A stretch of 26,304 nt of DNA. Origin: a virus. Numbering within the stretch: the first letter of the stretch is position 1; the number at the start of each line of letters is the position of its first letter. The position numbers were made by a program, and so were the translations under genes. Positions 6,896 through 14,594 of this stretch are shown one piece after another. The DNA lies in the IMG/VR virus record IMGVR_UViG_3300032047_002907, positions 1-26,304 of that record, one strand, 5' to 3'. The notes under the pieces are model-generated. The model was not told the DNA's origin, searched no databases, and saw only the letters and a list, made by a program, of their open reading frames with translations.

Positions 6896-7491
6896 ATTAC
6901 TGTCTGAGGATTAAATTGTCTGTATCTTTTCTTAGGGTCAACATACGGCATTATTTGACCTACTTTAATATCTATTCCCCAATTATCAATACATTTTTGT
7001 ATTTTTTGCTCATCGCCACTATATAGGTCTTCATACCAGGTTATAGGTATATGAGTTTTTTTACTATACCATTGTAAGTAGTTATGTGAATTTTCCATGT
7101 CTTTCCATAGTCTTCTGTCGAAAGTTAAAGGATTATGGTAGTGGTACTTCTGATGCCAGTGTTTATCTTCTTTTATAAAGTAATCTTGACTTTCGTAAAT
7201 ATCTTGAAAATTTTTTCTCCCTAATAAGATAACTTTATCAAATGATCTTTTCCAGTAATCATAAAAATTAACTTCTGAATCTGTATATTCTCTAGGGATA
7301 TGTCTTGTAAGAGTTTTTACTAAACTATTATCTGCTAATTTGAAAGGAAACTTTCTAATTAAAGTACCTGCTTTATCTCGCATGTAATAATTAAAAGGTT
7401 CACCGTACTTCTTTAACCCTAATATCTCACTCAGAGCGGTATAAAGTACGGTAGAACCTGTTCTAGGATTAGCTAGTAATAGGATTTTCAT
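6892..7491 (-). CDS. Sulfotransferase family protein (first of two)
   Basis: A 199-residue protein opening with ILLLANPRTGSTVLYTAL. The NPRTGST loop at 8-14 is the 5'-phosphosulfate-binding motif of PAPS sulfotransferases. FDKVILLGRKNFQDIYESQ further on matches the strand and helix that bind the PAPS 3'-phosphate (Arg then Ser). It is a compact version of the family (usually 250-300 residues). It starts one base into the QueC stop and overlaps the paralogous putative glycosyltransferase by four bases. With the CysC-like kinase two genes on, PAPS production and use are encoded within 1.8 kb. The acceptor is unknown, most likely a carbohydrate hydroxyl. Confidence 0.78.
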   Translation of the reverse strand: MKILLLANPRTGSTVLYTALSEILGLKKYGEPFNYYMRDKAGTLIRKFPFKLADNSLVKTLTRHIPREYTDSEVNFYDYWKRSFDKVILLGRKNFQDIYESQDYFIKEDKHWHQKYHYHNPLTFDRRLWKDMENSHNYLQWYSKKTHIPITWYEDLYSGDEQKIQKCIDNWGIDIKVGQIMPYVDPKKRYRQFNPQTVI

Positions 7492-8342
7492 TATCCCGCG
7501 TACTCTGCAAGTACCTTTTGAACATGATTTTTAGCTACTTCATAATCCACCGGACCAGTTTCGTCTTCATATTGAACAGGGTCTGGACGATCCAAAGCAA
7601 TAAAAGCTTCAATTCGTTCAACAGATGAAGCAGACTTATAATCACTGTTACCACTAGGGTAAGGCTTATAACTAGTATTAGTTCTAGAATAGACTTCATC
7701 GAATTCTAAATTTAAACTTGTACAACTTTTTTCTCCATCTTGCAAAATACCGAACTTATCAATATCTAAGTAAGGAGTATAAAACTTAACTCTATCAGCA
7801 TCCCAATTTCCCATTTTAAATGCTTCAAAATCAGCATCTCTAAATTCTTGTCTACAATCAGGATACACTGCATGATCACCTGCATGAATACCTAAACTAA
7901 TAAAAGTTTCTTCTTTTGTTTTGTTAGCAATAGATAAAGCTACTGCTTGAGTTAAAGAAGAAAATATTTTATTTCTATTAGGAACAACAGTCTCTTTCAT
8001 ATTATCTTGCTCATAGTGACCTTCCGGAACGTCATCACCTCCTTCCACTAAAGCCGAATCTAATAAATTAACTAATCCATCAAGTTTAATAACTTGATAA
8101 CTTACAGGCATATACCTTAATTTTGCAATAGTTGCGTTAGTTTCTGGTTCAGTACCTACAACTTGATTACATTTACTATTTACGTAATCGATTAGAGCTT
8201 GAGCTCTTTCTAATTCTACTCTATGTTTTTGACCGTAATCAAAAGAGAGTGCTGTTACATTATAACCTTCTCTTAATAAATGTAACAATAACGTAGAAGA
8301 ATCCATTCCTCCACTTAATGATAAAACAGCATTTTTTGCCAT
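7491..8342 (-). CDS. queC: 7-cyano-7-deazaguanine (preQ0) synthase QueC homologue lacking the zinc cysteines
   Basis: A 283-residue QueC-like protein. The PP-loop is SGGMDSS (10-16), followed by ALSFDYGQKHRVEL, VVPNRNKIFSSL and GIHAGDHAVYPDCRQEF, all typical of QueC, which converts carboxydeazaguanine to preQ0 with ATP and ammonia. It is longer than most bacterial QueC (about 220-230) because of an insertion before VVPNRN and a C-terminal extension. The four cysteines that bind structural zinc in bacterial QueC are all absent: the TxSCY cysteine is S224, and the CGxCxxC..R cluster aligns with D234, S237 and S240 before R243. The function may be retained in a zinc-free fold or changed. Phages use preQ0 pathways to make 7-deazaguanine DNA; the partner genes are not in the window. 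Confidence 0.87.
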   Translation of the reverse strand: MAKNAVLSLSGGMDSSTLLLHLLREGYNVTALSFDYGQKHRVELERAQALIDYVNSKCNQVVGTEPETNATIAKLRYMPVSYQVIKLDGLVNLLDSALVEGGDDVPEGHYEQDNMKETVVPNRNKIFSSLTQAVALSIANKTKEETFISLGIHAGDHAVYPDCRQEFRDADFEAFKMGNWDADRVKFYTPYLDIDKFGILQDGEKSCTSLNLEFDEVYSRTNTSYKPYPSGNSDYKSASSVERIEAFIALDRPDPVQYEDETGPVDYEVAKNHVQKVLAEYAG

Positions 8343-8374
8343 AATAATATAAAAATTAAATTTGCCAGGTATTT

Positions 8375-8689
8375 TTAGGATATAGGCTGATCCTTTATCG
8401 AACCAATTTTTGATTCAATACTTTTATATTCACTAATATAATTTTGTAATGAACTATATATTTTTTCATTACCGTCATTAAGTATATTTTCTGCTACTAG
8501 TTTTAGTGCTTGACTAAAATTACCTGGGTAGCAGATAGTCTTAATATAAGGTGTATTGTTTACCCCTTTGATAACTCGTTTATAAATAACATATCCTCCA
8601 GATTGAGACTTTACTAAAAAGTAAGGTTCAATTGCTTGGTCCTCAATAATAGTATCTCCTTTTGGTATTGAATTTGGTTTTCTTAACAT
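8375..8689 (-). CDS. Unrecognised 104-residue phage protein
   Basis: A small soluble protein beginning MLRKPNSIPKGDTIIEDQ. The first part contains alternating strands (PYFLVKSQSGGYVIYKRV, YIKTICYPGNFSQAL) and the second half is helical and charged. I recognise no functional domain. It is coupled to thioredoxin (TAATG at 8689), and a 32-base A/T-rich gap separates it from QueC downstream. It is probably a conserved phage housekeeping protein, but that is only an impression. Confidence 0.75.
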   Translation of the reverse strand: MLRKPNSIPKGDTIIEDQAIEPYFLVKSQSGGYVIYKRVIKGVNNTPYIKTICYPGNFSQALKLVAENILNDGNEKIYSSLQNYISEYKSIESKIGSIKDQPIS

Positions 8690-8949
8690 TATCCTTTTAT
8701 TAGTTTTTCTAAATCTCCGTATGCTAAAGCACCTACTTTACTTTGGAAATCTTTATTTTCTTTTACTACTACAGTAGTAGGTACGCTTCTAACTCCAAAC
8801 TTTGCTGCTAATCCGGTATTATCTTTATCAATATCTACTTCAATAAAGTTATGGTTAGCACCATGTTTTTCTTTAGCTTCATTCCATACAGTTTTATAAT
8901 ATCTGCATGGAGAACACCATTCGGCGTGGAATTTAATTACATCTTTCAT
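8689..8949 (-). CDS. Thioredoxin
   Basis: An 86-residue thioredoxin-fold protein with active site WCSPC (11-15) in place of the common WCGPC, and the cis-proline motif SVPTT further on. It lacks the first beta strand and helix of full-length thioredoxin (about 105 residues), so it is in the size range of phage T4 thioredoxin and NrdH proteins. It may act as electron donor for the phage ribonucleotide reductase at 14587-17292; that link is inferred from function, not adjacency. The leader is A/T-only. Confidence 0.92.
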   Translation of the reverse strand: MKDVIKFHAEWCSPCRYYKTVWNEAKEKHGANHNFIEVDIDKDNTGLAAKFGVRSVPTTVVVKENKDFQSKVGALAYGDLEKLIKG

Positions 8950-8993
8950 AATATATAATATAGTTAAAATTTATTAATAAAACAACTATTTTA

Positions 8994-10673
8994 CTAGTTT
9001 TCTCTTCTTTCTTCTTTAGGGTAATGGTCGAATCTATCGTGTTCTGTAGGAGTTAACAATAATATGCCAGTTTTTACTATATTTTCCCTTGTTAGTTGAA
9101 ATATATGTGACATCCAGGTCTGCTCAAATGGATTAGCCCACTTAGTATCTAAAAACATTTTCTTACTACCTTTTTTTGTAATTACTTGAGGCCAGTTACA
9201 ATAATAAACTTCGCCAGTAGCGTATGGTAACCCTTTATGTGATTTAATATGATTAAATTTAGTATTAGGAAAATCAAAAGTATGATTATTCTTAACAGGA
9301 TGAGCTGGGAAGTACTCTTTTCTTTTATCACCGGGTACATTATGCCAAGCCCATTGTTTTAAGTTATCACCAAAAAACTCTGTCATATTAAGTTTAAGGT
9401 AATCAAGTTCTTCTACATTACATATATCTAATGATTTTTTATATAAGCCGCTAACTTTCCTTAAAAAACCATTTTTACAGGTATTTTCATCTCCATTATA
9501 AAAAAACATATCATCTTCATAGAATAAATAATGTTGTAAGTCTTCTTGCTCTTCAAAATGTTCAGCTATAAATTGTCTGCCTCCGCATATACCTATATTA
9601 TCTTTTTTTATTTCCTCAAAACCCCACTTTTTACACAATTCTTTATACTTTTCATCAGTAGATCTATCTATAGAATTATTTAATAATATCTTACGGTTAG
9701 GTAATTCTAAATAATCCTTATCGTACTGTTCAAAAGATTTACATAGGGTATCAAACTGATCTGGTGAGTTATAAGTGATTACGTACAGAGCTACTTTTCT
9801 ATAATCTAATCTTTCACTTTTTGGTTCTGTATATTCAGCTTTAATTTCTAATTGATCGTTTTTAAGTTTTTCAAAAAAGTAATAAATTAGGCCATTATCC
9901 TCAATTTCACAGTAATTAACTTCACGAGGAAACTGGTATACTAAAAGGGAAAATAAAGATTCTTCTGTTCCCATATAACCGTCATTCAATGTCGTGCTTA
10001 ATAGGTCATAGTATCTACTATTAATTTCTTTTATACAATCTTTAGGTCCTCCAAAAAAACCTCCTCTTGCTACCTTATTAACATCTTTTCCTTTAGTATA
10101 CGTATTAATTTCAGGATAGGAAAAACCGTGAATTTCCGTATTTGCCTTATAAGGAAAACAAATGAATAAGAATTTAGTAACCTTATCTAAAAGTTTATCT
10201 AAGACAAGATCAGACGTAAAATACCCAATGCTAACAGTTGTAGATATAGCTGCATCTATCCAATATAAGTGTTCAGAGTCAAATTTGTCTAAAATACCTG
10301 CATCGTTTAATAAAAACATCTTAGACATTACAAGTGGATTATACATTTCTAGTTTACCTTGAGTAGATTCAGCTAACCAACCTGCTTGATTTTTCCAATC
10401 ATCACTATTTCTTATTGTCTGTATTTTATCATAAAATTCATTTTTAAACCAATCTTGACTTCTTACTATAAACTGGGTATTTTCTTCAGTTCTTTCTTTG
10501 AAGACTACTTCTCTTAGTTCTTCATCTCCAAATACTATTAGATTATAAGGTACTTTTAATAATTCTTTAAATTTGGTAATATAATGTTCTTCATAGCCTC
10601 TATTCCAACCAACTCCTAAAGAATCTCTTTTAATATCCCATAACCCTGTAACTAATGTAACTTTACTATTCAT
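8994..10673 (-). CDS. Two-domain glycosyltransferase: HtrL/WlaTC-like plus GT2-like
   Basis: A 559-residue fusion. Residues 1 to about 270 look like an HtrL/WlaTC-type glycosyltransferase: TLVTGLWDIKRDS at the start, LIVFGDEEL, and YWIDAAIS at 137-144. Residues about 290 to 559 look like a GT-A family 2 enzyme: VALYVITYNSPDQF at 294 onward and FYEDDMFF, whose EDDM (386-389) is the likely metal/nucleotide-sugar motif. Two catalytic domains in one chain suggest two successive sugar transfers. The upstream gene (10666-11565) encodes a second HtrL-like protein and overlaps this start by eight bases. The sugar and acceptor are unknown. Confidence 0.75.
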   Translation of the reverse strand: MNSKVTLVTGLWDIKRDSLGVGWNRGYEEHYITKFKELLKVPYNLIVFGDEELREVVFKERTEENTQFIVRSQDWFKNEFYDKIQTIRNSDDWKNQAGWLAESTQGKLEMYNPLVMSKMFLLNDAGILDKFDSEHLYWIDAAISTTVSIGYFTSDLVLDKLLDKVTKFLFICFPYKANTEIHGFSYPEINTYTKGKDVNKVARGGFFGGPKDCIKEINSRYYDLLSTTLNDGYMGTEESLFSLLVYQFPREVNYCEIEDNGLIYYFFEKLKNDQLEIKAEYTEPKSERLDYRKVALYVITYNSPDQFDTLCKSFEQYDKDYLELPNRKILLNNSIDRSTDEKYKELCKKWGFEEIKKDNIGICGGRQFIAEHFEEQEDLQHYLFYEDDMFFYNGDENTCKNGFLRKVSGLYKKSLDICNVEELDYLKLNMTEFFGDNLKQWAWHNVPGDKRKEYFPAHPVKNNHTFDFPNTKFNHIKSHKGLPYATGEVYYCNWPQVITKKGSKKMFLDTKWANPFEQTWMSHIFQLTRENIVKTGILLLTPTEHDRFDHYPKEERREN

Positions 10674-11565
10674 GTCCTATTTCTTTTAAAAAATGGTAGA
10701 AACTTGTTTGTGTATTTAACCATTCTGGTGTAATCCAGTCCATTCCTCCTGTGTTTTCATGGTACCAGGTAGTAAATAACCAAGATTTATAATCTTCAGG
10801 TTTGCTTTCCGCCATATGAGTTAAAATTCCTTCATGATTTAAAACAAATTCTTGATTAATACACTGTTCTGCTCTTTTATAGAATTCATTTAAAAAACCT
10901 TTTATTTTAGTACTATGGCCGCCTAAAATACCACCTATAGTTTGACCATTACAGCAGAATATATCTCCTAAAAGCTTATTAATATCGTATGATTGATGGA
11001 AATGTTGTTTATTTTTAATATTGATTAATTTATCTCCTACCCAGTTGTTTATATGTTTGAAAAAATCTGGTGTAAATACTTTGTCAAACTTGTAATTCTC
11101 CATATTATAAGACATACCTGTAAGTTCTTTTGGTTTTTTAGCGTATTTATCAGGCCATAATCCTCTGTGGGATAACCCACAATCTATCCAATATGTGTAG
11201 TCAGCACCTTTTTTAACTTCTTCTTCTAATAAGTCTAATTTAGCCCAATCTATTTCATGATAAAAATCAAATTTTCCAGGATATTTATTTTTTAATTCTC
11301 CTATCTTTTTAGAATATTTGAAGCTAGATAAATCTCTAACTTCTACTTCTACATTTTTAACATTATTACTTTTTAGTTCATTAGTTAATGCATCGTATAC
11401 GTTATCACCGCAAACTACCTTTATAGGTAAATTCATTTTTGATAATTGTACTATAGAGTATAGGTACCTATGGTATCTAGCGATTACATTATGTAAATGA
11501 AAAGGATAATTTGGTATTCCTTCACTATTTTTGAAATAAAAAGCTGTAACTAAACGTGTTTCCAT
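10666..11565 (-). CDS. HtrL/WlaTC-like glycosyltransferase
   Basis: A 299-residue protein with the same landmarks as the N-terminal half of its neighbour: RLVTAFYF at the start, RYHRYLYSIVQLSKMNLPIKVVCGD, and YWIDCGLSH at 125-133. This is the pattern of the HtrL/WlaTC family, best known from lipopolysaccharide/lipooligosaccharide biosynthesis. The C-terminal part (CCNGQTIGGILGG, NHEGILTHM, WYHENTGGMDW) has several His and Asp residues that could complete the active site. It overlaps the carbamoyltransferase upstream by 16 bases and the fused glycosyltransferase downstream by eight. Confidence 0.7.
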   Translation of the reverse strand: METRLVTAFYFKNSEGIPNYPFHLHNVIARYHRYLYSIVQLSKMNLPIKVVCGDNVYDALTNELKSNNVKNVEVEVRDLSSFKYSKKIGELKNKYPGKFDFYHEIDWAKLDLLEEEVKKGADYTYWIDCGLSHRGLWPDKYAKKPKELTGMSYNMENYKFDKVFTPDFFKHINNWVGDKLINIKNKQHFHQSYDINKLLGDIFCCNGQTIGGILGGHSTKIKGFLNEFYKRAEQCINQEFVLNHEGILTHMAESKPEDYKSWLFTTWYHENTGGMDWITPEWLNTQTSFYHFLKEIGHE

Positions 11566-13130
11566 TTTATATAGTAGTCTTCTAAAATTAATTTATCCAT
11601 TCTGGTGTTTTTAAAAACCTCTATAGCTTCTGCATAAGAAGATAAAATTGGTTTTTTATTTACGTTAAAAGAAGTATTTAGCAGCACACCAAAGCCTGAT
11701 GCTTTTTCAAATTCTGTTAATAAGTTATACAGCCATTCATTTTGCTCTTTAGTAACAGTTTGTACTCTTGCAGTATTATCCACATGAGTTATTGATGATA
11801 GTTTTTTACGCCATTTAGCTTTGACTGTAGGGCAAAAGCTCATAAATCTACTCTCATCTTTGAAATTAAAATACTTATTTACATCCTCTAATCTACAAAC
11901 AGGAGCAAAAGGTCTATACCATTCTCTACTTTTAACTTTTTCATTAAGCACCTCTTTCATTTTTAACATACCCGGGTTACATAATATACTCCTATTACCT
12001 AAAGCTCTTGGACCATGTTCTGAGGTACCTCTTACGCATCCTATGATATGACCTTTCATTAAATCATCACATACATCTAAATATTTTAACTCTATACCTC
12101 TTTGTTGTTCTATATAGTACATTAATCTATCTTTATCTAGTACTTCAGTTCCGGAATAAGTTAAATCAATAGCTTTTTTAGGTTTAATATGATCGAGTAT
12201 CATGCCTGAGGCTAATCCACAATCATTAGGATTAGGGGGTACAAATATTTCTCTTTTATATCTTGATTTTAATTTACTATTAAGAATAATATTTAATGCA
12301 CATCCTCCAACTAATATGATAGGTAATTTAGGGTATTTTTTTACAAATGGATCTGCATGTTGAAAAAATACTTGTTCAAAAGCTTCTTGAGAGGTTGCAG
12401 CTATATCATAAGCTTCTTGACCTTCAATTCTGTTTTCTGTATCAAATTTAATACCTGTATTTTTTGATAATTCTTTGAGAAAATCTTTGTAATTATTACC
12501 ATCAGGTTTTTGAATATAGAATCTAGTAAAATGAGGTAACCATTCATTATTAATTTTACCATAAGAACAAAGCCCCATTAGTTTACCTGAGTATACTAAA
12601 TTACCTATATTTAATCCCGGTTCAAATTTTATATCTTTTAAATATTGGCCAAATATCATGTAGGGAAAACCTAAATCCAATTTATGTTTAGATATGCATT
12701 CAATAGTATTTCTATCTTTAGCATGATACATGTTAAAGAAACCATCATTCCCACCACCATCAAATGATATAATTATTGCTTCATTATAATCAGTTTGGTA
12801 TAAACCAGATGCTGCATGACTATAATGGTGAAGACAATTAATATAGTTTTTAGCGGGTATTAGTTTTTCATAATGAGTTTTTACTCCATCTTCTATAGTA
12901 TCAGTATTTTGGTAATAACAAGTATCGTAGTTCTTAATACCGTATTCCCTGTAAATATAATCTAAAATATACTTTAACAGGTAGGGTCTGGTATAAGAAA
13001 TCAAGTATTGACTATATCCTGCGTTCTTTTGACCTAAAAACCTCTCAATCTCTATAACTGTAAGAACTTTTCCATTTTGTTCAACAGCTACAGCAGCATT
13101 ATGAGAACCGTAAAATGCTATATTAGCCAT
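11550..13130 (-). CDS. Carbamoyltransferase of the NodU/CmcH/TobZ family (copy 2)
   Basis: A 526-residue carbamoyltransferase. The N-terminal domain starts IAFYGSHNAAVAVEQNGKVL and has HHYSHAA at 101-107, FDGGGNDG from residue 123, VGGCALN near 275 and PNDCGLASG near 302. The C-terminal domain has GTSEHGPRALGNRSIL at 368-383 and REWYRPFAP. These are the metal, ATP and carbamoyl-phosphate sites of the family, and none looks broken. It differs from copy 1 throughout outside these motifs, so it is not a recent duplicate. It lies between three glycosyltransferase-type genes, which suggests a sugar hydroxyl as acceptor. Confidence 0.92.
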   Translation of the reverse strand: MANIAFYGSHNAAVAVEQNGKVLTVIEIERFLGQKNAGYSQYLISYTRPYLLKYILDYIYREYGIKNYDTCYYQNTDTIEDGVKTHYEKLIPAKNYINCLHHYSHAASGLYQTDYNEAIIISFDGGGNDGFFNMYHAKDRNTIECISKHKLDLGFPYMIFGQYLKDIKFEPGLNIGNLVYSGKLMGLCSYGKINNEWLPHFTRFYIQKPDGNNYKDFLKELSKNTGIKFDTENRIEGQEAYDIAATSQEAFEQVFFQHADPFVKKYPKLPIILVGGCALNIILNSKLKSRYKREIFVPPNPNDCGLASGMILDHIKPKKAIDLTYSGTEVLDKDRLMYYIEQQRGIELKYLDVCDDLMKGHIIGCVRGTSEHGPRALGNRSILCNPGMLKMKEVLNEKVKSREWYRPFAPVCRLEDVNKYFNFKDESRFMSFCPTVKAKWRKKLSSITHVDNTARVQTVTKEQNEWLYNLLTEFEKASGFGVLLNTSFNVNKKPILSSYAEAIEVFKNTRMDKLILEDYYIKWKHV

Positions 13131-14406
13131 TCTTTTCTATTCCTAAATTACCACTTAATCTTTTACACCACTCTTTACTTACTGAGTAAGGCCATACACT
13201 CCAACTTGAAGGAAGAGCTCCTGTATAAGTTCTCCAAAGGTTTATCCATCCGTCTTTTTGTGTAGCTATTAAATTAGCTACTTCTTCTTTTGAAGCATCT
13301 TGTCTATGAATATCTTTTCCGTCTTTATCATGAAATGCTACTGCCCAAAAATCATAATCTTTTTCAGGTACATCATTTATGTGTATATCGATACAGTGTT
13401 TAAATACTTTATGAAATGAATTATCATAATCTTCAACTATAGGATTAGGAGGATATCCTACTTTGTCTAACGTATATTGCTGTACTCCTCTATCTTTAAA
13501 TCTTATACCTGCATATTTTTCATAATCTGCTATTGTTCTTTCTTCTCCTAAATGATAAGGAACTAATTGCTTTTTCATACAAGGAGTACATACAGTACCA
13601 TCGGTACCTAATAATCCTTTCAGCCTATAAAATGTAGTTTTATTTTTCTCTACCCATGTATCATCATCATCCCAATGTTTGGTTCTACCTTTTCTAGTAT
13701 ATTCATGCCATGCTATTATCTTATGGGGGTGAAATAAATCGTAACCAAAAGTAAACGATCTTACTGCTAATGCTATTTCTTCTCCATGAAAATAATATTT
13801 AGGATCGTGTTGGACTTCTTTACAAAAAATACCTAAAGTAAAAGTAAAATGAGCAGAAAAGAATCTAGCAGGTACTGGTTCAGTTCTTTCTTTCCAGTCA
13901 TCTATGGTAGCAGGAAGGAAAAATATTACTCCTTCTGGTGTGAATCTATCGAAATCCATTTTCCATGGAGCTTGTACTCTTCCATCAGGGTCATTAGCTG
14001 GATCATATGAAGGTATGTAACCGGTTAAAAGAGGTTTATGGTGTCCTTTCTTTTGGAGCTGTTTAATCATTCTAATACATTCACTATCCCATCCTTTTAC
14101 AAATCTATGATGAGAATCTAATTGTAATGTATAATCTTCTCCGTTATATTTCTGTTGAATAGTATTTCTAGCCCAACAAGTACCGTTAGTTTCAGTATGA
14201 GGAATATCTATAATAATAAATCTATCATCATTTAAATACTCATCTAACGTATCCCATTCATCCTCAGATGTATGTTGCCATGCTACGCAGATTTTTAATC
14301 TATCAGGATTATCTGCTTTATCTAAGATATCCTCTAATGTTTTTCTTAATTCTGGATCTCTATAACTTGCAATCTGTACAAAAATTGTACCGTTTTTAAT
14401 TGTCAT
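13123..14406 (-). CDS. GlcNAc-transferase-like glycosyltransferase
   Basis: A 427-residue protein whose first 260 residues match the GlcNAc (GT60-type, Skp1 GlcNAc-transferase) family: IFVQIASYRDPELRKTLEDIL at the N-terminus, then WARNTIQQKYNGEDYTLQLDSHHRF, with D97-S98-H99 as the DxH metal/nucleotide motif, and FHGEEIALAVRSFTFGYDLF. A C-terminal region (about 320-427) ending WSVWPYSVSKEW is not part of the core family and may bind the acceptor. Homologues add GlcNAc to hydroxyproline or sugars. It overlaps the small CGC protein by four bases and the carbamoyltransferase by eight. Metal ligands are present. Confidence 0.8.
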   Translation of the reverse strand: MTIKNGTIFVQIASYRDPELRKTLEDILDKADNPDRLKICVAWQHTSEDEWDTLDEYLNDDRFIIIDIPHTETNGTCWARNTIQQKYNGEDYTLQLDSHHRFVKGWDSECIRMIKQLQKKGHHKPLLTGYIPSYDPANDPDGRVQAPWKMDFDRFTPEGVIFFLPATIDDWKERTEPVPARFFSAHFTFTLGIFCKEVQHDPKYYFHGEEIALAVRSFTFGYDLFHPHKIIAWHEYTRKGRTKHWDDDDTWVEKNKTTFYRLKGLLGTDGTVCTPCMKKQLVPYHLGEERTIADYEKYAGIRFKDRGVQQYTLDKVGYPPNPIVEDYDNSFHKVFKHCIDIHINDVPEKDYDFWAVAFHDKDGKDIHRQDASKEEVANLIATQKDGWINLWRTYTGALPSSWSVWPYSVSKEWCKRLSGNLGIEKNG

Positions 14407-14594
14407 AACTTTGGTGTTGGTTTTGGTTTTTGTATAACTCTGTTTTTATCTTCAAAAGATACTAAATCGTTAAGTATTTCCTGTCTTTCATCACATCCAC
14501 AGTCATCCCCCCAAACTTTCTTTACTAACCACCTAATACCGGTGTATTTTGTTATTAAAAATATTATGTCCCCTAGTCCTTTTACTTTATCCAT
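14403..14594 (-). CDS. Small CGC-motif protein of unknown function
   Basis: A 63-residue protein with an amphipathic N-terminal stretch (GLGDIIFLITKYTGIRWLVKK) and a CGCDERQEILN motif, then a Pro/Lys-rich tail. The CGCDER element recurs in short phage proteins as I remember them, and the Cys pair could bind metal or be redox-active; no function is known to me. I chose the ATG at 14594 rather than the adjacent GTG at 14597, which would add one residue. The start lies inside the end of nrdA (8-base overlap), so it is coupled to the reductase. Confidence 0.7.
   Translation of the reverse strand: MDKVKGLGDIIFLITKYTGIRWLVKKVWGDDCGCDERQEILNDLVSFEDKNRVIQKPKPTPKL

Noticed and set aside
7491-8342. 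QueC-like protein of an anti-phage defence system (QatC or CBASS-associated)
   Set aside because: No QatA/B/D, CD-NTase or effector gene is nearby; the surrounding genes are phage replication and glycan-type modification genes.
8950-8993. Palindrome TTTATTAATAAA and inverted ATAGTT/AACTAT before thioredoxin
   Set aside because: A/T-only and short; expected by chance in this base composition, and no T-tract or loop structure makes a terminator.
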